A DNA stretch of 64,000 bases from Ochrovirga pacifica. GTDB lineage: Bacteria > Bacteroidota > Bacteroidia > Flavobacteriales > Flavobacteriaceae. Below the pieces are notes generated by a model. It ran no database searches and was not told where the DNA came from. It worked only from the letters and a program-made list of their open reading frames with translations. Position numbers and translations under genes: made by a program. Positions 35,132 to 43,100 of this stretch are shown piece after piece; the first letter of the stretch is position 1; each line of letters opens with the position of its first letter. The stretch lies in the NCBI RefSeq assembly GCF_000220525.1, contig NZ_AFPK01000068.1:21957-85956 (forward strand). The letters run 5' to 3'.

Positions 35132-35205
35132 GGTCTGGTAGTTCAGCTGGTTAGAATACCTGCCTGTCACGCAGGGGGTCGCGGGTTCGAGTCCCGTCCA
35201 GACCG
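35132..35205 (+). tRNA. tRNA-Asp(GTC)
   Basis: Acceptor GGTCTGG/CCAGACC, anticodon GTC within CCTGTCACG, T-loop GGTTCGAGTCC and discriminator G. CCA is not encoded. It is the probable attachment locus of element B. Confidence 0.96.
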
Positions 35206-35230
35206 CAAAAGAAACATCAAACTCTTACAA

Positions 35231-35264
35231 AACCTTATAAACGCTATGTTTATAAGGTTTTTTT
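35231..35264 (+). terminator. Terminator after tRNA-Asp
   Basis: AACCTTATAAAC and GTTTATAAGGTT form a perfect 12-bp stem with a 5-base loop and a T-tract. If the crossover is inside the tRNA, this terminator belongs to the element. Confidence 0.85.
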
Positions 35265-35372
35265 ATTTGTAATGATTTGAATGAAAACCAAAATATTTCA
35301 TATATTAGGTCAGTAATTCGGTTAGTACAATTCAAATCTTAAAAATACTAACCTCTTTACCTTGAAAAGATA

Positions 35373-35396
35373 CTATTAGTTTGATTTGACTTTCGT
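35373..35396. promoter_or_regulatory. Conserved inverted site upstream of integrase B
   Basis: A 24-base site with core GATTTGACTTTCGT. Its inverted partner is at 37824-37847, with 23 of 24 positions matching. The pair flanks the integrase-rteC unit. Confidence 0.6.
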
Positions 35397-35426
35397 CTAA
35401 ATGTTTCATCACTAAAGACGATTACT

Positions 35427-36686
35427 ATGGTATCATCAAACACTTATTCATTACTTACCTGGTTATATACTCAAAAAGTAGAACCTGGTTTTGCAACTAT
35501 TTATTTTAGAATTACTATAAATTCTAAACGAGCCAATATTAGTTTAAACAAGAAAGTTAAAATTGATTCATGGGATAATTCCAAGTCAAAATTTAAGGGA
35601 AATTCAAATGAAGCGAGAATTTTAAATCAATATTTAAAAGAGGAAGAGTCTAAAATTGCAAAAGCTTATAGAGAATTAGAACTTGAAGGAAAGCTAATAA
35701 CTGCTCAATTAGTAAAAGCAAGGTATTTAGGAACCGACCAAAAACAAAAAACCTTACAAGAACTGATTACCTATCATAATCAATTTGTTGAAAACAAAAT
35801 CCATAAAGACACTTTACGTAGTTACAAAACTTCTCAAACCTACCTTTTTTCCTACCTAAATGAACTACTAAAAACTACCGATTTATATCTAAAAGAATTA
35901 GACTATCAATTTCTTTTAGGCTTTGAAACTTATCTAAGAAGCTACCAACCTACAAACGGTCAGTTAAAAATTCAGAATAATACAGTCATGAAACACATTC
36001 AAAGACTTCGTAAAATGATAAAGATGGCGGTTGAATTGGAATGGATTAACAAAGACCCTTTTATTAGATTCTCTCCTACTATCGAAAAGAAACAAAGAGA
36101 ATATTTAACGGAAAACGAATTGAATAAAATTCAAAACTATCAACCAAAAATAGAAAGATTACGCTTGGTAAAAGACCTATTTTTATTTAGTTGTTATACA
36201 GGATTATCTTACATTGATATTAGAAACTTATCTTCGGATAATATTGTAAAAGGAATTGATGGTGGTAACTGGATTATCACCAAAAGACAGAAAACAGGAA
36301 TTTCTGTGAAAGTTCCGTTGTTGGAACCTGCCGAAAAATTGATTTTTTCAACTACCGAAAACTACCGAAAAATTGATTTGAATAAAATCTTCCCAACTAT
36401 CTCAAATCAGAAGTTAAATAGCTACTTAAAAGAAATTGCAGATTGTTGTGGAATTACTAAGAATTTAACCTTTCACATGGCACGCCACACCTTTGCTACT
36501 ACGGTTACTTTATCCAATGGAATTCCAATTGAAACGGTTTCAAAAATGTTAGGACATACCAAGCTTACCACGACACAGATTTACGCTAAAATTATAGACA
36601 AAAAAATAAGTGAAGACATGCAGCTTTTGAAAAACAAATTCAGTTCTAAATCTCGTAAATCACTGATTTTAAAACACTCATCTTGA
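35427..36686 (+). CDS. Tyrosine-recombinase integrase of element B
   Basis: A 419-aa IntDOT-like integrase, close in length and motifs to that of element A. Catalytic-domain marks are CYTGLSYIDIRNL (Ser in place of the first Arg, as in IntDOT), HMARHTFATT, LGHTKLTTTQIYAKI with the nucleophile Tyr. It starts 222 bases after tRNA-Asp. Near residue 305-318 the sequence STTENYRKIDLNK comes from a local duplication (15-bp repeat at 36331 and 36365 around two tandem ACTACCGAAA units) that the other integrase lacks. Confidence 0.92.
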   Translation: MVSSNTYSLLTWLYTQKVEPGFATIYFRITINSKRANISLNKKVKIDSWDNSKSKFKGNSNEARILNQYLKEEESKIAKAYRELELEGKLITAQLVKARYLGTDQKQKTLQELITYHNQFVENKIHKDTLRSYKTSQTYLFSYLNELLKTTDLYLKELDYQFLLGFETYLRSYQPTNGQLKIQNNTVMKHIQRLRKMIKMAVELEWINKDPFIRFSPTIEKKQREYLTENELNKIQNYQPKIERLRLVKDLFLFSCYTGLSYIDIRNLSSDNIVKGIDGGNWIITKRQKTGISVKVPLLEPAEKLIFSTTENYRKIDLNKIFPTISNQKLNSYLKEIADCCGITKNLTFHMARHTFATTVTLSNGIPIETVSKMLGHTKLTTTQIYAKIIDKKISEDMQLLKNKFSSKSRKSLILKHSS

Positions 36687-36696
36687 GTGTTTTTTT
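36674..36696 (+). terminator. Terminator overlapping the integrase stop
   Basis: ACACTCA, TCT, TGAGTGT then seven T. The TGA stop lies within the stem. Confidence 0.75.
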
Positions 36697-36794
36697 AGTT
36701 TCAGTACACCTGTACGACTGTGTTTTTACGCAGTTGATTTTTATTAACAATATGTGTTTCAATATTTTCATAGATATATTATTAAAAAAATCCT

Positions 36795-37646
36795 ATGAAA
36801 AACATTACCAAATTAATGGATGCATATCATGCATCACTAAAAAAAATTGAATCTAAAAATCTTGCCAAACACAAACAATTAAAGTACAAAATACAAGCTT
36901 CAAAAAGGTATTCGCATCAAATAAGGGTCTATGTTCGTGACATGAAATTTAAAGATTTGAACGAAGAAATTACCTTTTTTAAAACCATCAAACCTAAAAT
37001 TACAGCAGACATTAAACTTTATAATCATCAATTGGCTTATCATCAAGAAAAGCCATTTATATGTCTAGGAAAACAGAAAAAATACATCCAAAAAAAGCTA
37101 CGAGAATTAGAAGTCAAAAAGAAGAAACATCTAAAGTTTTACAGGTATATGAAACTGGAGGAAACAGCTTATGATGAATTGTATTTCTCAAGAGAAAAAG
37201 AACGTCTAGAATTGTTTCCTTTTTCGGATTTTAATGATACAGATATTGACTTTACAACTTCACATGATCAATTAGCATGTGAAGTAAAAACCTATGATGT
37301 TTTATGTGAGTTCTACAAACAAGAACTTCATTGTATTTCAAATGTGGAAGCAGGTTTTTATGATACGTCATTAAATAGACCAGCTACTAATAATCATTTG
37401 CATTGGACAGGCTCCAAAACAGATTTAGTAGAGTTAATTTATGCTCTTAAAACTTCTGGTGTTATCAATAATGGAGATTATCAAATTAAGGAATTAATAG
37501 AGGTTTTCAGTGACATATTTAATATTGAATTAGGTAATTTTTATAAAACATTTTCTGAAATAAGAAACAGAGCTAACAACCAAACTAAATTCATTAATAA
37601 ATTAGCATTAAATCTTGTTAAAAAAATAGAAATCGATGATATCTAA
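36795..37646 (+). CDS. rteC: RteC-domain protein of element B
   Basis: A 283-aa counterpart of the RteC-like protein of element A, with HLHWTGSKTDLVELIYALK, INNGDYQIKELIEVF, LGNFYKTFSEIRNR and the short internal motif DFTTSHD shared with it (DTSFSTSHD there). It is the likely activator of the excision genes. It follows the integrase directly here, while in element A 4.6 kb of cargo separates the two. Confidence 0.8.
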   Translation: MKNITKLMDAYHASLKKIESKNLAKHKQLKYKIQASKRYSHQIRVYVRDMKFKDLNEEITFFKTIKPKITADIKLYNHQLAYHQEKPFICLGKQKKYIQKKLRELEVKKKKHLKFYRYMKLEETAYDELYFSREKERLELFPFSDFNDTDIDFTTSHDQLACEVKTYDVLCEFYKQELHCISNVEAGFYDTSLNRPATNNHLHWTGSKTDLVELIYALKTSGVINNGDYQIKELIEVFSDIFNIELGNFYKTFSEIRNRANNQTKFINKLALNLVKKIEIDDI

Positions 37647-37649
37647 AAT

Positions 37650-37791
37650 CGGTAGTTGATGGAACTACCGAAAACGGCATTTCTAAAATATTTATTTAGA
37701 AATATTCTTATTTAAAAAACCTCAACCCATATAAACGTTGAGGTTTTTAATTTCACAAAAATATTTTTCGGTAGTACGAACAACTACCGAA
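37650..37791. repeat. CGGTAGT/ACTACCG dyads and terminator downstream of rteC
   Basis: Two inverted repeats, CGGTAGTT...AACTACCG (37650-37670, 5-base loop) and TTCGGTAGT...ACTACCGAA (37767-37791, 7-base loop), flank a bidirectional terminator (AACCTCAAC...GTTGAGGTTTTT, 37718-37748). The same ACTACCGA word occurs twice in the integrase gene (36351, 36361) and, as ACTACCGT, in the initiator gene (38492). Candidate operators. Confidence 0.5.
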
Positions 37792-37823
37792 TAAAATCCA
37801 TCAAAGCATTGCAATTTTGAAAA

Positions 37824-37847
37824 ACGAAAGTCAAATCAAACTATTAG
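37824..37847. promoter_or_regulatory. Conserved inverted site upstream of the HTH gene of element B
   Basis: ACGAAAGTCAAATCAAACTA and four more bases, the inverted partner of 35373-35396. It lies 23 bases before the HTH start codon. Confidence 0.6.
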
Positions 37848-37869
37848 TGAACCATTAAAATTGCAAATT

Positions 37870-38142
37870 ATGCCAAAAGAAATTATTACTACAGATGATT
37901 TAAGAGAGTTTAAATTAGAAATGTTAGAAGAGTTTAAAAAAATATTTAAATCTCATACTTCTCCCAAAACAAAGAAGTATTTAAAATCTAATGAGATTAT
38001 GGAACTACTTCAAGTGAGTCCAGGAACTTTACAAACACTTCGTATCAACGGAACGTTACCTTACACCAAAATTGGAGGTATTATTTATTACGATGCTGAA
38101 GAAATTCAGAAAGTCATGGATGAGAATAAAGTAAAACATTGA
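37870..38142 (+). CDS. Small helix-turn-helix (excisionase-like) protein of element B
   Basis: A 90-aa protein, counterpart of 8916-9194. The ATG at 37870 (MPKEIITTDDLREFK) is preferred over 37861 because it aligns with the other protein. HTH segment SNEIMELLQVSPGTLQTL, wing GTLPYTKIGGIIYYD. It ends four bases before the initiator-like gene, suggesting an operon. Confidence 0.8.
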   Translation: MPKEIITTDDLREFKLEMLEEFKKIFKSHTSPKTKKYLKSNEIMELLQVSPGTLQTLRINGTLPYTKIGGIIYYDAEEIQKVMDENKVKH

Positions 38143-38146
38143 GTTT

Positions 38147-38629
38147 ATGGCTGAGATTAATTACATATCACATCTCAGTAATTTCTTTGTTAAAATACAA
38201 ACCGACTCAAAAATGAATCCTACGCACGTAAGCATGTATATGGCTTTGTTCTATCATTGGAACAAAGCCAGATTTACTACGGAGTTTTTTATCAATAGAA
38301 ATGAAATCATGTTAATGTCAAGGATTGGTTCTAAGGGAACTTATCACAAATGTTTACGTGATTTATCAGAGTGGAAATATATCATTTACAAACCTTCTCA
38401 TAACCCTCATATTGGAAGTAAAATTTACATGTTCGATTTTGGGACAAGTAGTGTACAAGTAGTGAACCGATACCGTACCAAAAGTGGGACAACTACCGTA
38501 TCAAAAGTGGGACAAGTATCGGGGCCTTATATAAACAATAATAAACATAGTAAACATTATAAACAGGAAAATCAAAATTCTGATTATTTAAAAGTTGAAA
38601 ATGACAAAGATTATAACCAACCTTTATGA
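38147..38629 (+). CDS. Winged-helix replication-initiator-like protein of element B
   Basis: A 160-aa protein whose N-terminal 100 residues match the 178-aa protein of element A (LSNFF, MNPTHVSMYMALFYHWN, EFFINRNEIM, IGSKGTYHKCLRDL, PSHNPHIGSKI). The C-terminal third is low in complexity and coded by iteron-like DNA (38441-38518) followed by AT-rich sequence. The initiator role is inferred; see the origin feature. Confidence 0.5.
   Translation: MAEINYISHLSNFFVKIQTDSKMNPTHVSMYMALFYHWNKARFTTEFFINRNEIMLMSRIGSKGTYHKCLRDLSEWKYIIYKPSHNPHIGSKIYMFDFGTSSVQVVNRYRTKSGTTTVSKVGQVSGPYINNNKHSKHYKQENQNSDYLKVENDKDYNQPL
38441..38590 (+). repeat. Iteron-like repeats and AT-rich tract inside the initiator-like gene (candidate origin)
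   Basis: GGGACAAGTA at 38441 and TGTACAAGTA at 38452 (11-bp spacing), then two tandem 23-bp units (38471 and 38494; core CAAAAGTGGGACAA) ending in GGGACAACTA (38486) and GGGACAAGTA (38509). From 38525 the DNA is nearly all A/T with TAAACA repeated four times. Same order of parts as in element A. Confidence 0.55.
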
Positions 38630-38689
38630 GCAATTTTTTTTTCAAAAAATAAAAGTTCCGGCCGATTTTAAAATCATAAAAAATGCAAT

Positions 38690-38746
38690 GTCAGTTCGAG
38701 TGATTTTGTTTCCGAAGTATTCGGAAAAAAAATGTATCGAGAACAA
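38690..38746. repeat. REP-like palindromic repeat between initiator and ATPase genes
   Basis: TGTCAGTTCGAGTGATTTT and GTATCGAGAACAAAACC flank a small TCCGAAGTATTCGGA palindrome. It resembles dispersed flavobacterial repeats. It lies in a 151-base gap where element A has a four-base gene overlap, so it inserted or was lost after the elements parted. Confidence 0.6.
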
Positions 38747-38780
38747 AACCAATTCGTAATTCTAAATTCATAATTAAAAA

Positions 38781-39431
38781 ATGCACCCACACATCATACA
38801 CGAAAAAGAAACCCTATTCGAATTAGGCACCATAGAAAACAACATCATCCACTATGATTTTGATAAAATCGTTGGTTACCTCAACTACAAAGGAAGATTA
38901 ACCTTTGGAAAAAACTTTAAAATCTACGAAGATGATATGTTTTTACTCTACAAGCTTTGCTTGTATTTTATCAGAGATTATAAGAACTGTGAAAAATACG
39001 GATTAGATCCCCATAAAGGAATTTTGCTTTCTGGACCCGTAGGTTGTGGAAAAACAAGTTGGATGAAGTTATTAAAACATATTTCTCCAAACGTTATCAA
39101 TTACGAAGTAATTCCTAGCAGATTCTTAACCTTTCAATTCAATAGCAAAGGTTTTGAGGTCATTGAAAAATACGGATCTAGCTTTTCTTTTTGTTTTGAT
39201 GATTTAGGAGTAGAACCTGATGGAAAACACTTTGGACAAGATTGTAATGTCATGGGAGAAATATTACTCTCCAGGTACGATTTATTCCTCCAAAACAAAA
39301 AACTAACATTTGCTACCACCAACCTCAACGCAGGAGAAATAGACAAACGTTACGGTTCCAGAGTTCGTTCACGTATGAGACAGTTGTTTAATTTAGTGGC
39401 TTTTGATAAGACTTGTAAGGATAAAAGATGA
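38781..39431 (+). CDS. DnaC-like AAA+ ATPase of element B
   Basis: A 216-aa protein, counterpart of the element A ATPase. Walker A GPVGCGKTS near 88, Walker B CFDDLGVE, ATTNLNAGE, and RYGSRVRSRMRQLFNLVAFDK near the C-terminus. Probable helicase loader for the element origin. It is the last shared core gene; beyond it the two elements carry different cargo. Confidence 0.8.
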   Translation: MHPHIIHEKETLFELGTIENNIIHYDFDKIVGYLNYKGRLTFGKNFKIYEDDMFLLYKLCLYFIRDYKNCEKYGLDPHKGILLSGPVGCGKTSWMKLLKHISPNVINYEVIPSRFLTFQFNSKGFEVIEKYGSSFSFCFDDLGVEPDGKHFGQDCNVMGEILLSRYDLFLQNKKLTFATTNLNAGEIDKRYGSRVRSRMRQLFNLVAFDKTCKDKR

Positions 39432-39698
39432 TAAAATAACTCTCTGTAAATAATTAAAGTTAACTAATAATTTATTTTTAAAAAGCAGGAAAAAAATTAC
39501 TCTATGATTAAATCATATAAATTTTAAAGAGTAATTAATTCAAAAAGTTATGTAATAATTTTAATGGCTGTCTAGCATTTACCAACTGGAATTATTTTTT
39601 GTTTAGGACAAAAAGTGGGGGCTACTGATTGTGGTACAAACACATAAAAAGAATCTAGTAATGTATAAATTCTGTAATTATAATTTCAAGTAAAACTT
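39432..39698. other. Gene-free junction between the element core and the metal cargo
   Basis: No credible ORF. It holds an inverted repeat AATTACTCT (39495) / AGAGTAATT (39528) and a single GGACAAAAAGTGGGG stretch (39606) that resembles the iteron unit AAAAGTGGGA. This is the point where cargo differs between elements A and B. Confidence 0.45.
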
Positions 39699-39734
39699 TT
39701 GCAATCTTGTTGCATGGTTTTTTAGCTATATTTG
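39699..39734 (+). promoter_or_regulatory. Promoter with TTGCA direct repeats for the first metal operon
   Basis: TTGCA at 39699 and 39710 (11 bp apart), then TATATTTG at 39727-39734, nine bases before the ATG at 39743. The same layout occurs at 46274-46310. Candidate operator for the Fur-family regulator encoded in between. The transcript would be nearly leaderless. Confidence 0.5.
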
Positions 39735-39742
39735 AAATCAAG

Positions 39743-40063
39743 ATGAAAATTATAACTTTAATATTATCTGTATTTATACTTTCCATATCAGCGATGACAT
39801 GTGGAGATACTATTGCTAGTGCTTCCCATAATGAGTCATATAATCATATTGAAAATAAAACCCATAATCATTCACAAGAGACAAAAGATAGTTGCACGCC
39901 CTTTTGTACTTGTCAATGCTGTGGTATCTCAATTACATCTCCAATACTATATATCTTTGATATAATAAAAAAATATAGTACATACTCTTGTACTTTTTAT
40001 TATACTTCATTTTATTGTTTTAATTATAAGAATGGTGTTTGGCACCCACCGATGGTTGGTTAA
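39743..40063 (+). CDS. DUF6660 family small secreted protein
   Basis: A 106-aa protein with a signal peptide (IITLILSVFILSISAMTCG), a His-rich middle (HNES, HIENKTHNH), a cysteine cluster CTPFCTCQCCG and the C-terminal WHPPMVG. These marks fit DUF6660 proteins found beside Bacteroidota metal RND pumps. Probably a periplasmic metal-binding helper. The start at 39743 is set by the signal peptide and promoter. Confidence 0.75.
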   Translation: MKIITLILSVFILSISAMTCGDTIASASHNESYNHIENKTHNHSQETKDSCTPFCTCQCCGISITSPILYIFDIIKKYSTYSCTFYYTSFYCFNYKNGVWHPPMVG

Positions 40064-40133
40064 ACTTTAATTAAAGGATACCTATGTCCTTTCCTTACTT
40101 TTTTAAGTTTAATTTTTAATAAATCATATTTTT

Positions 40134-43100
40134 ATGTTCGATAAAATAATTACTTATTCTGTACAGAATAAGTTTGTTATAGGGCTGTTTATGGCCGCTT
40201 TAACTATTTGGGGGATATTTTCTCTACGCCAATTACCTATTGATGCTGTACCTGACATCACTAACAATCAAGTTCAAATAATTACAATTTCACCCACACT
40301 TGCCACACAAGAAGTAGAACAATTTGTTACAACACCTGTAGAACTTTCACTACAAAGTCTTCAAAAAGTTGAAGAAATAAGATCTATTTCACGTTTTGGA
40401 TTATCTGTGATTACTGTAGTGTTTGAAGAAAACTATGATATATATCTAGCAAGACAATTAGTAACAGAACGTATTAAAGAAGCAGAAAATGCAATTCCAT
40501 CAGATTTAGGAACGCCTGAAATGTCTCCGATATCTACAGGTTTAGGAGAAATATATCAGTATGTAGTTAGACCTGAGAAAGGTTTTGAAAATAAATTTTC
40601 TGCCTCAGATTTAAGAACTATTCAAGACTGGGTAGTGAAAAGACAACTATTAGGTATAGAGGGAGTTGCTGAAATAAATTCAATGGGTGGTTATTTAAAA
40701 CAATATGAAGTAGCTGTAAACCCTGAATTGTTAAAATCAGTTAATTTAAGCATTTTAGATATTTTTAATGCTCTAGAAAAGAGTAATGAAAATACAGGTG
40801 GTGCATATATTGAAAAAAATTCAAATGCATATTATATTCGTTCAGAAGGCCTAGCTAAATCTTTAGATGATATAGGAAATATTGTAATTAATGAAACAGG
40901 AGATACCCCTGTATTAATAAAAGATGTTGCAACTATACAATATGGTAAGGCTCCACGTTATGGTGCATTAGTTAGAGACGGTAAAGAAGTTGTAGGTGGT
41001 AAAGTCATGATGTTTAAAGGAGCAAACTCATCCGAAGTCACAGAGTTGGTAAAAGAAAGGGTGCTCCAAATTCAAAAATCACTACCCGAAGGAGTCGTCA
41101 TCGAGCCTTATTTAGTAAGAGATAAATTAGTTAGTACAGCAATTGGAACGGTAAAGAAAAACCTTATTGAAGGTGGATTGATAGTAATTTTCATTTTAGT
41201 TTTATTATTAGGTAATTGGAGAGCTGGATTAATAGTAGCTTCTGTAATTCCATTTGCAATGCTTTTTGCAGTGTCAATGATGAATTTATTTGGTATTTCT
41301 GCTAACCTTATGAGTTTAGGTGCTATTGATTTTGGTTTAATTGTAGATGGTGCTGTTATTATTGTAGAGGCTATTGTTCATAGACTTCAAATAAAACACT
41401 CTGGTAAATTACTAAGTCAATCAAAAATTGATAAAGAAGTTATATCATCATCTCAAAAAATAAGAAGCTCTGCAGCATTTGGAGAGATAATCATTTTAAT
41501 GGTTTACATACCTATTTTAGCCTTAGTGGGTATAGAAGGTAAAATGTTTAAACCCATGGCACAAACAGTAATGTTAGCTATAGTAGGGGCATTAATTTTA
41601 TCTTTAACATATGTGCCAATGATGGCTGCACTTTTTTTAAATAAAAAAATATCTAATAAAAGAACATTCGCCGATAAAATCATAGATTTTTTTCAAAAAG
41701 GGTACACTCCTGTTTTAAAAAAAGCAATGCAGTTTAAACAACTATTTGTAGGAGGAACTATCGTTTTATTTCTAATAAGTGCTTTTGTATTTAGTAAAAT
41801 GGGTGGAGAATTTATTCCAACATTAGAAGAAGGGGACTTAGCAATGCAACATATTTTACCACCTGGTAGTTCACTTTCTCAAAGTATCGAAACTGCAAAA
41901 ATGATACAGAAAAAACTATTAAAAGATTTCCCTGAAGTTACGGATGTCGTTGCTAACATTGGTTCAGCAGAAATTCCTACTGACCCAATGCCTGTAGAAA
42001 TAGCCGATTATGTATTAATCATGAAACCAAAATCAGAATGGACTTCAGCAGATAATCGACAAGAAATGTTTTTGAAAATAGAAGAATCTCTAGCTTCAAT
42101 ACCTGGTGTAGGTTATGAGTTTTCACAACCTATACAAATGAGATTTAATGAATTAATGACTGGAACAAAAGCAGATATTGCTATTAAATTATATGGTGAT
42201 GATTTAGATTTAATGTTTCTTAAAGCAACAGAGGCAGAAAAAATAATTAATAATATTGAGGGGGTTGGAACTGTAAATGTAGAACAAACTGTAGGAATGC
42301 CCCAGGTAATGATTAAGTATAAATATGATAAAATGGCACAATATGGTTTGCATATCAAAGAAGTGAATCAAGTTATTCGTTCAGCTTTTGCAGGAGAAAA
42401 AGCAGGTGTTATTTACGAAGGTGAAAAACGTTTTGATTTAGTAATTAGACTAAATGAAAAAAATAGAACAGGAATTGAAGATGTAAATAATCTTTTTATT
42501 TCATTAAGTAATGGTACACAAGTCCCATTAAATAGTGTAGCCAATGTAGACTTAGTTGATGCTCCGATGCAAGTTTCTCGTGAAAACACAAATCGTAGAA
42601 TAGTTATTGGGGTAAATGTAGGAAACACTGATGTTGAGACGTTAGTAGAAAAAATTAAAACAAAATTAGATGCTAAAATAGAATTGCCAACGGGTTATTA
42701 TTTTACTTATGGTGGTCAATTCGAAAATCTTAAAGCTGCAAATGCAAGATTATCTGTAGCATTACCTATAGCATTAGCTTTAATTTTTATACTACTATAT
42801 TTTACTTTTGGTTCACTTTCTCAAGCTGCTTTAATTTTTACAGCAATACCATTATCAGCAATTGGTGGTATTTGGGCATTACAGTTAAGAGGCCTGCCTT
42901 TTAGTATTTCGGCAGGTATTGGTTTTATTGCTTTGTTTGGTGTAGCTGTATTAAACGGAATTGTTCTTATAGGCTATTTTAATCAACTTAAAAAAGAAGG
43001 TATAACAGATATAAACCAAAGAATATTGGAAGGTACAAAAGTTAGATTACGACCAGTTCTAATGACAGCTGCTGTGGCTTCTTTAGGTTTCTTACCAATG

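Noticed and set aside
39601..39654. Short frame LGQKVGATDCGTNT after the ATPase gene as a mobilisation gene remnant
   Set aside because: Only about 14 codons and no recognisable family; listed only as a possible iteron-like stretch.
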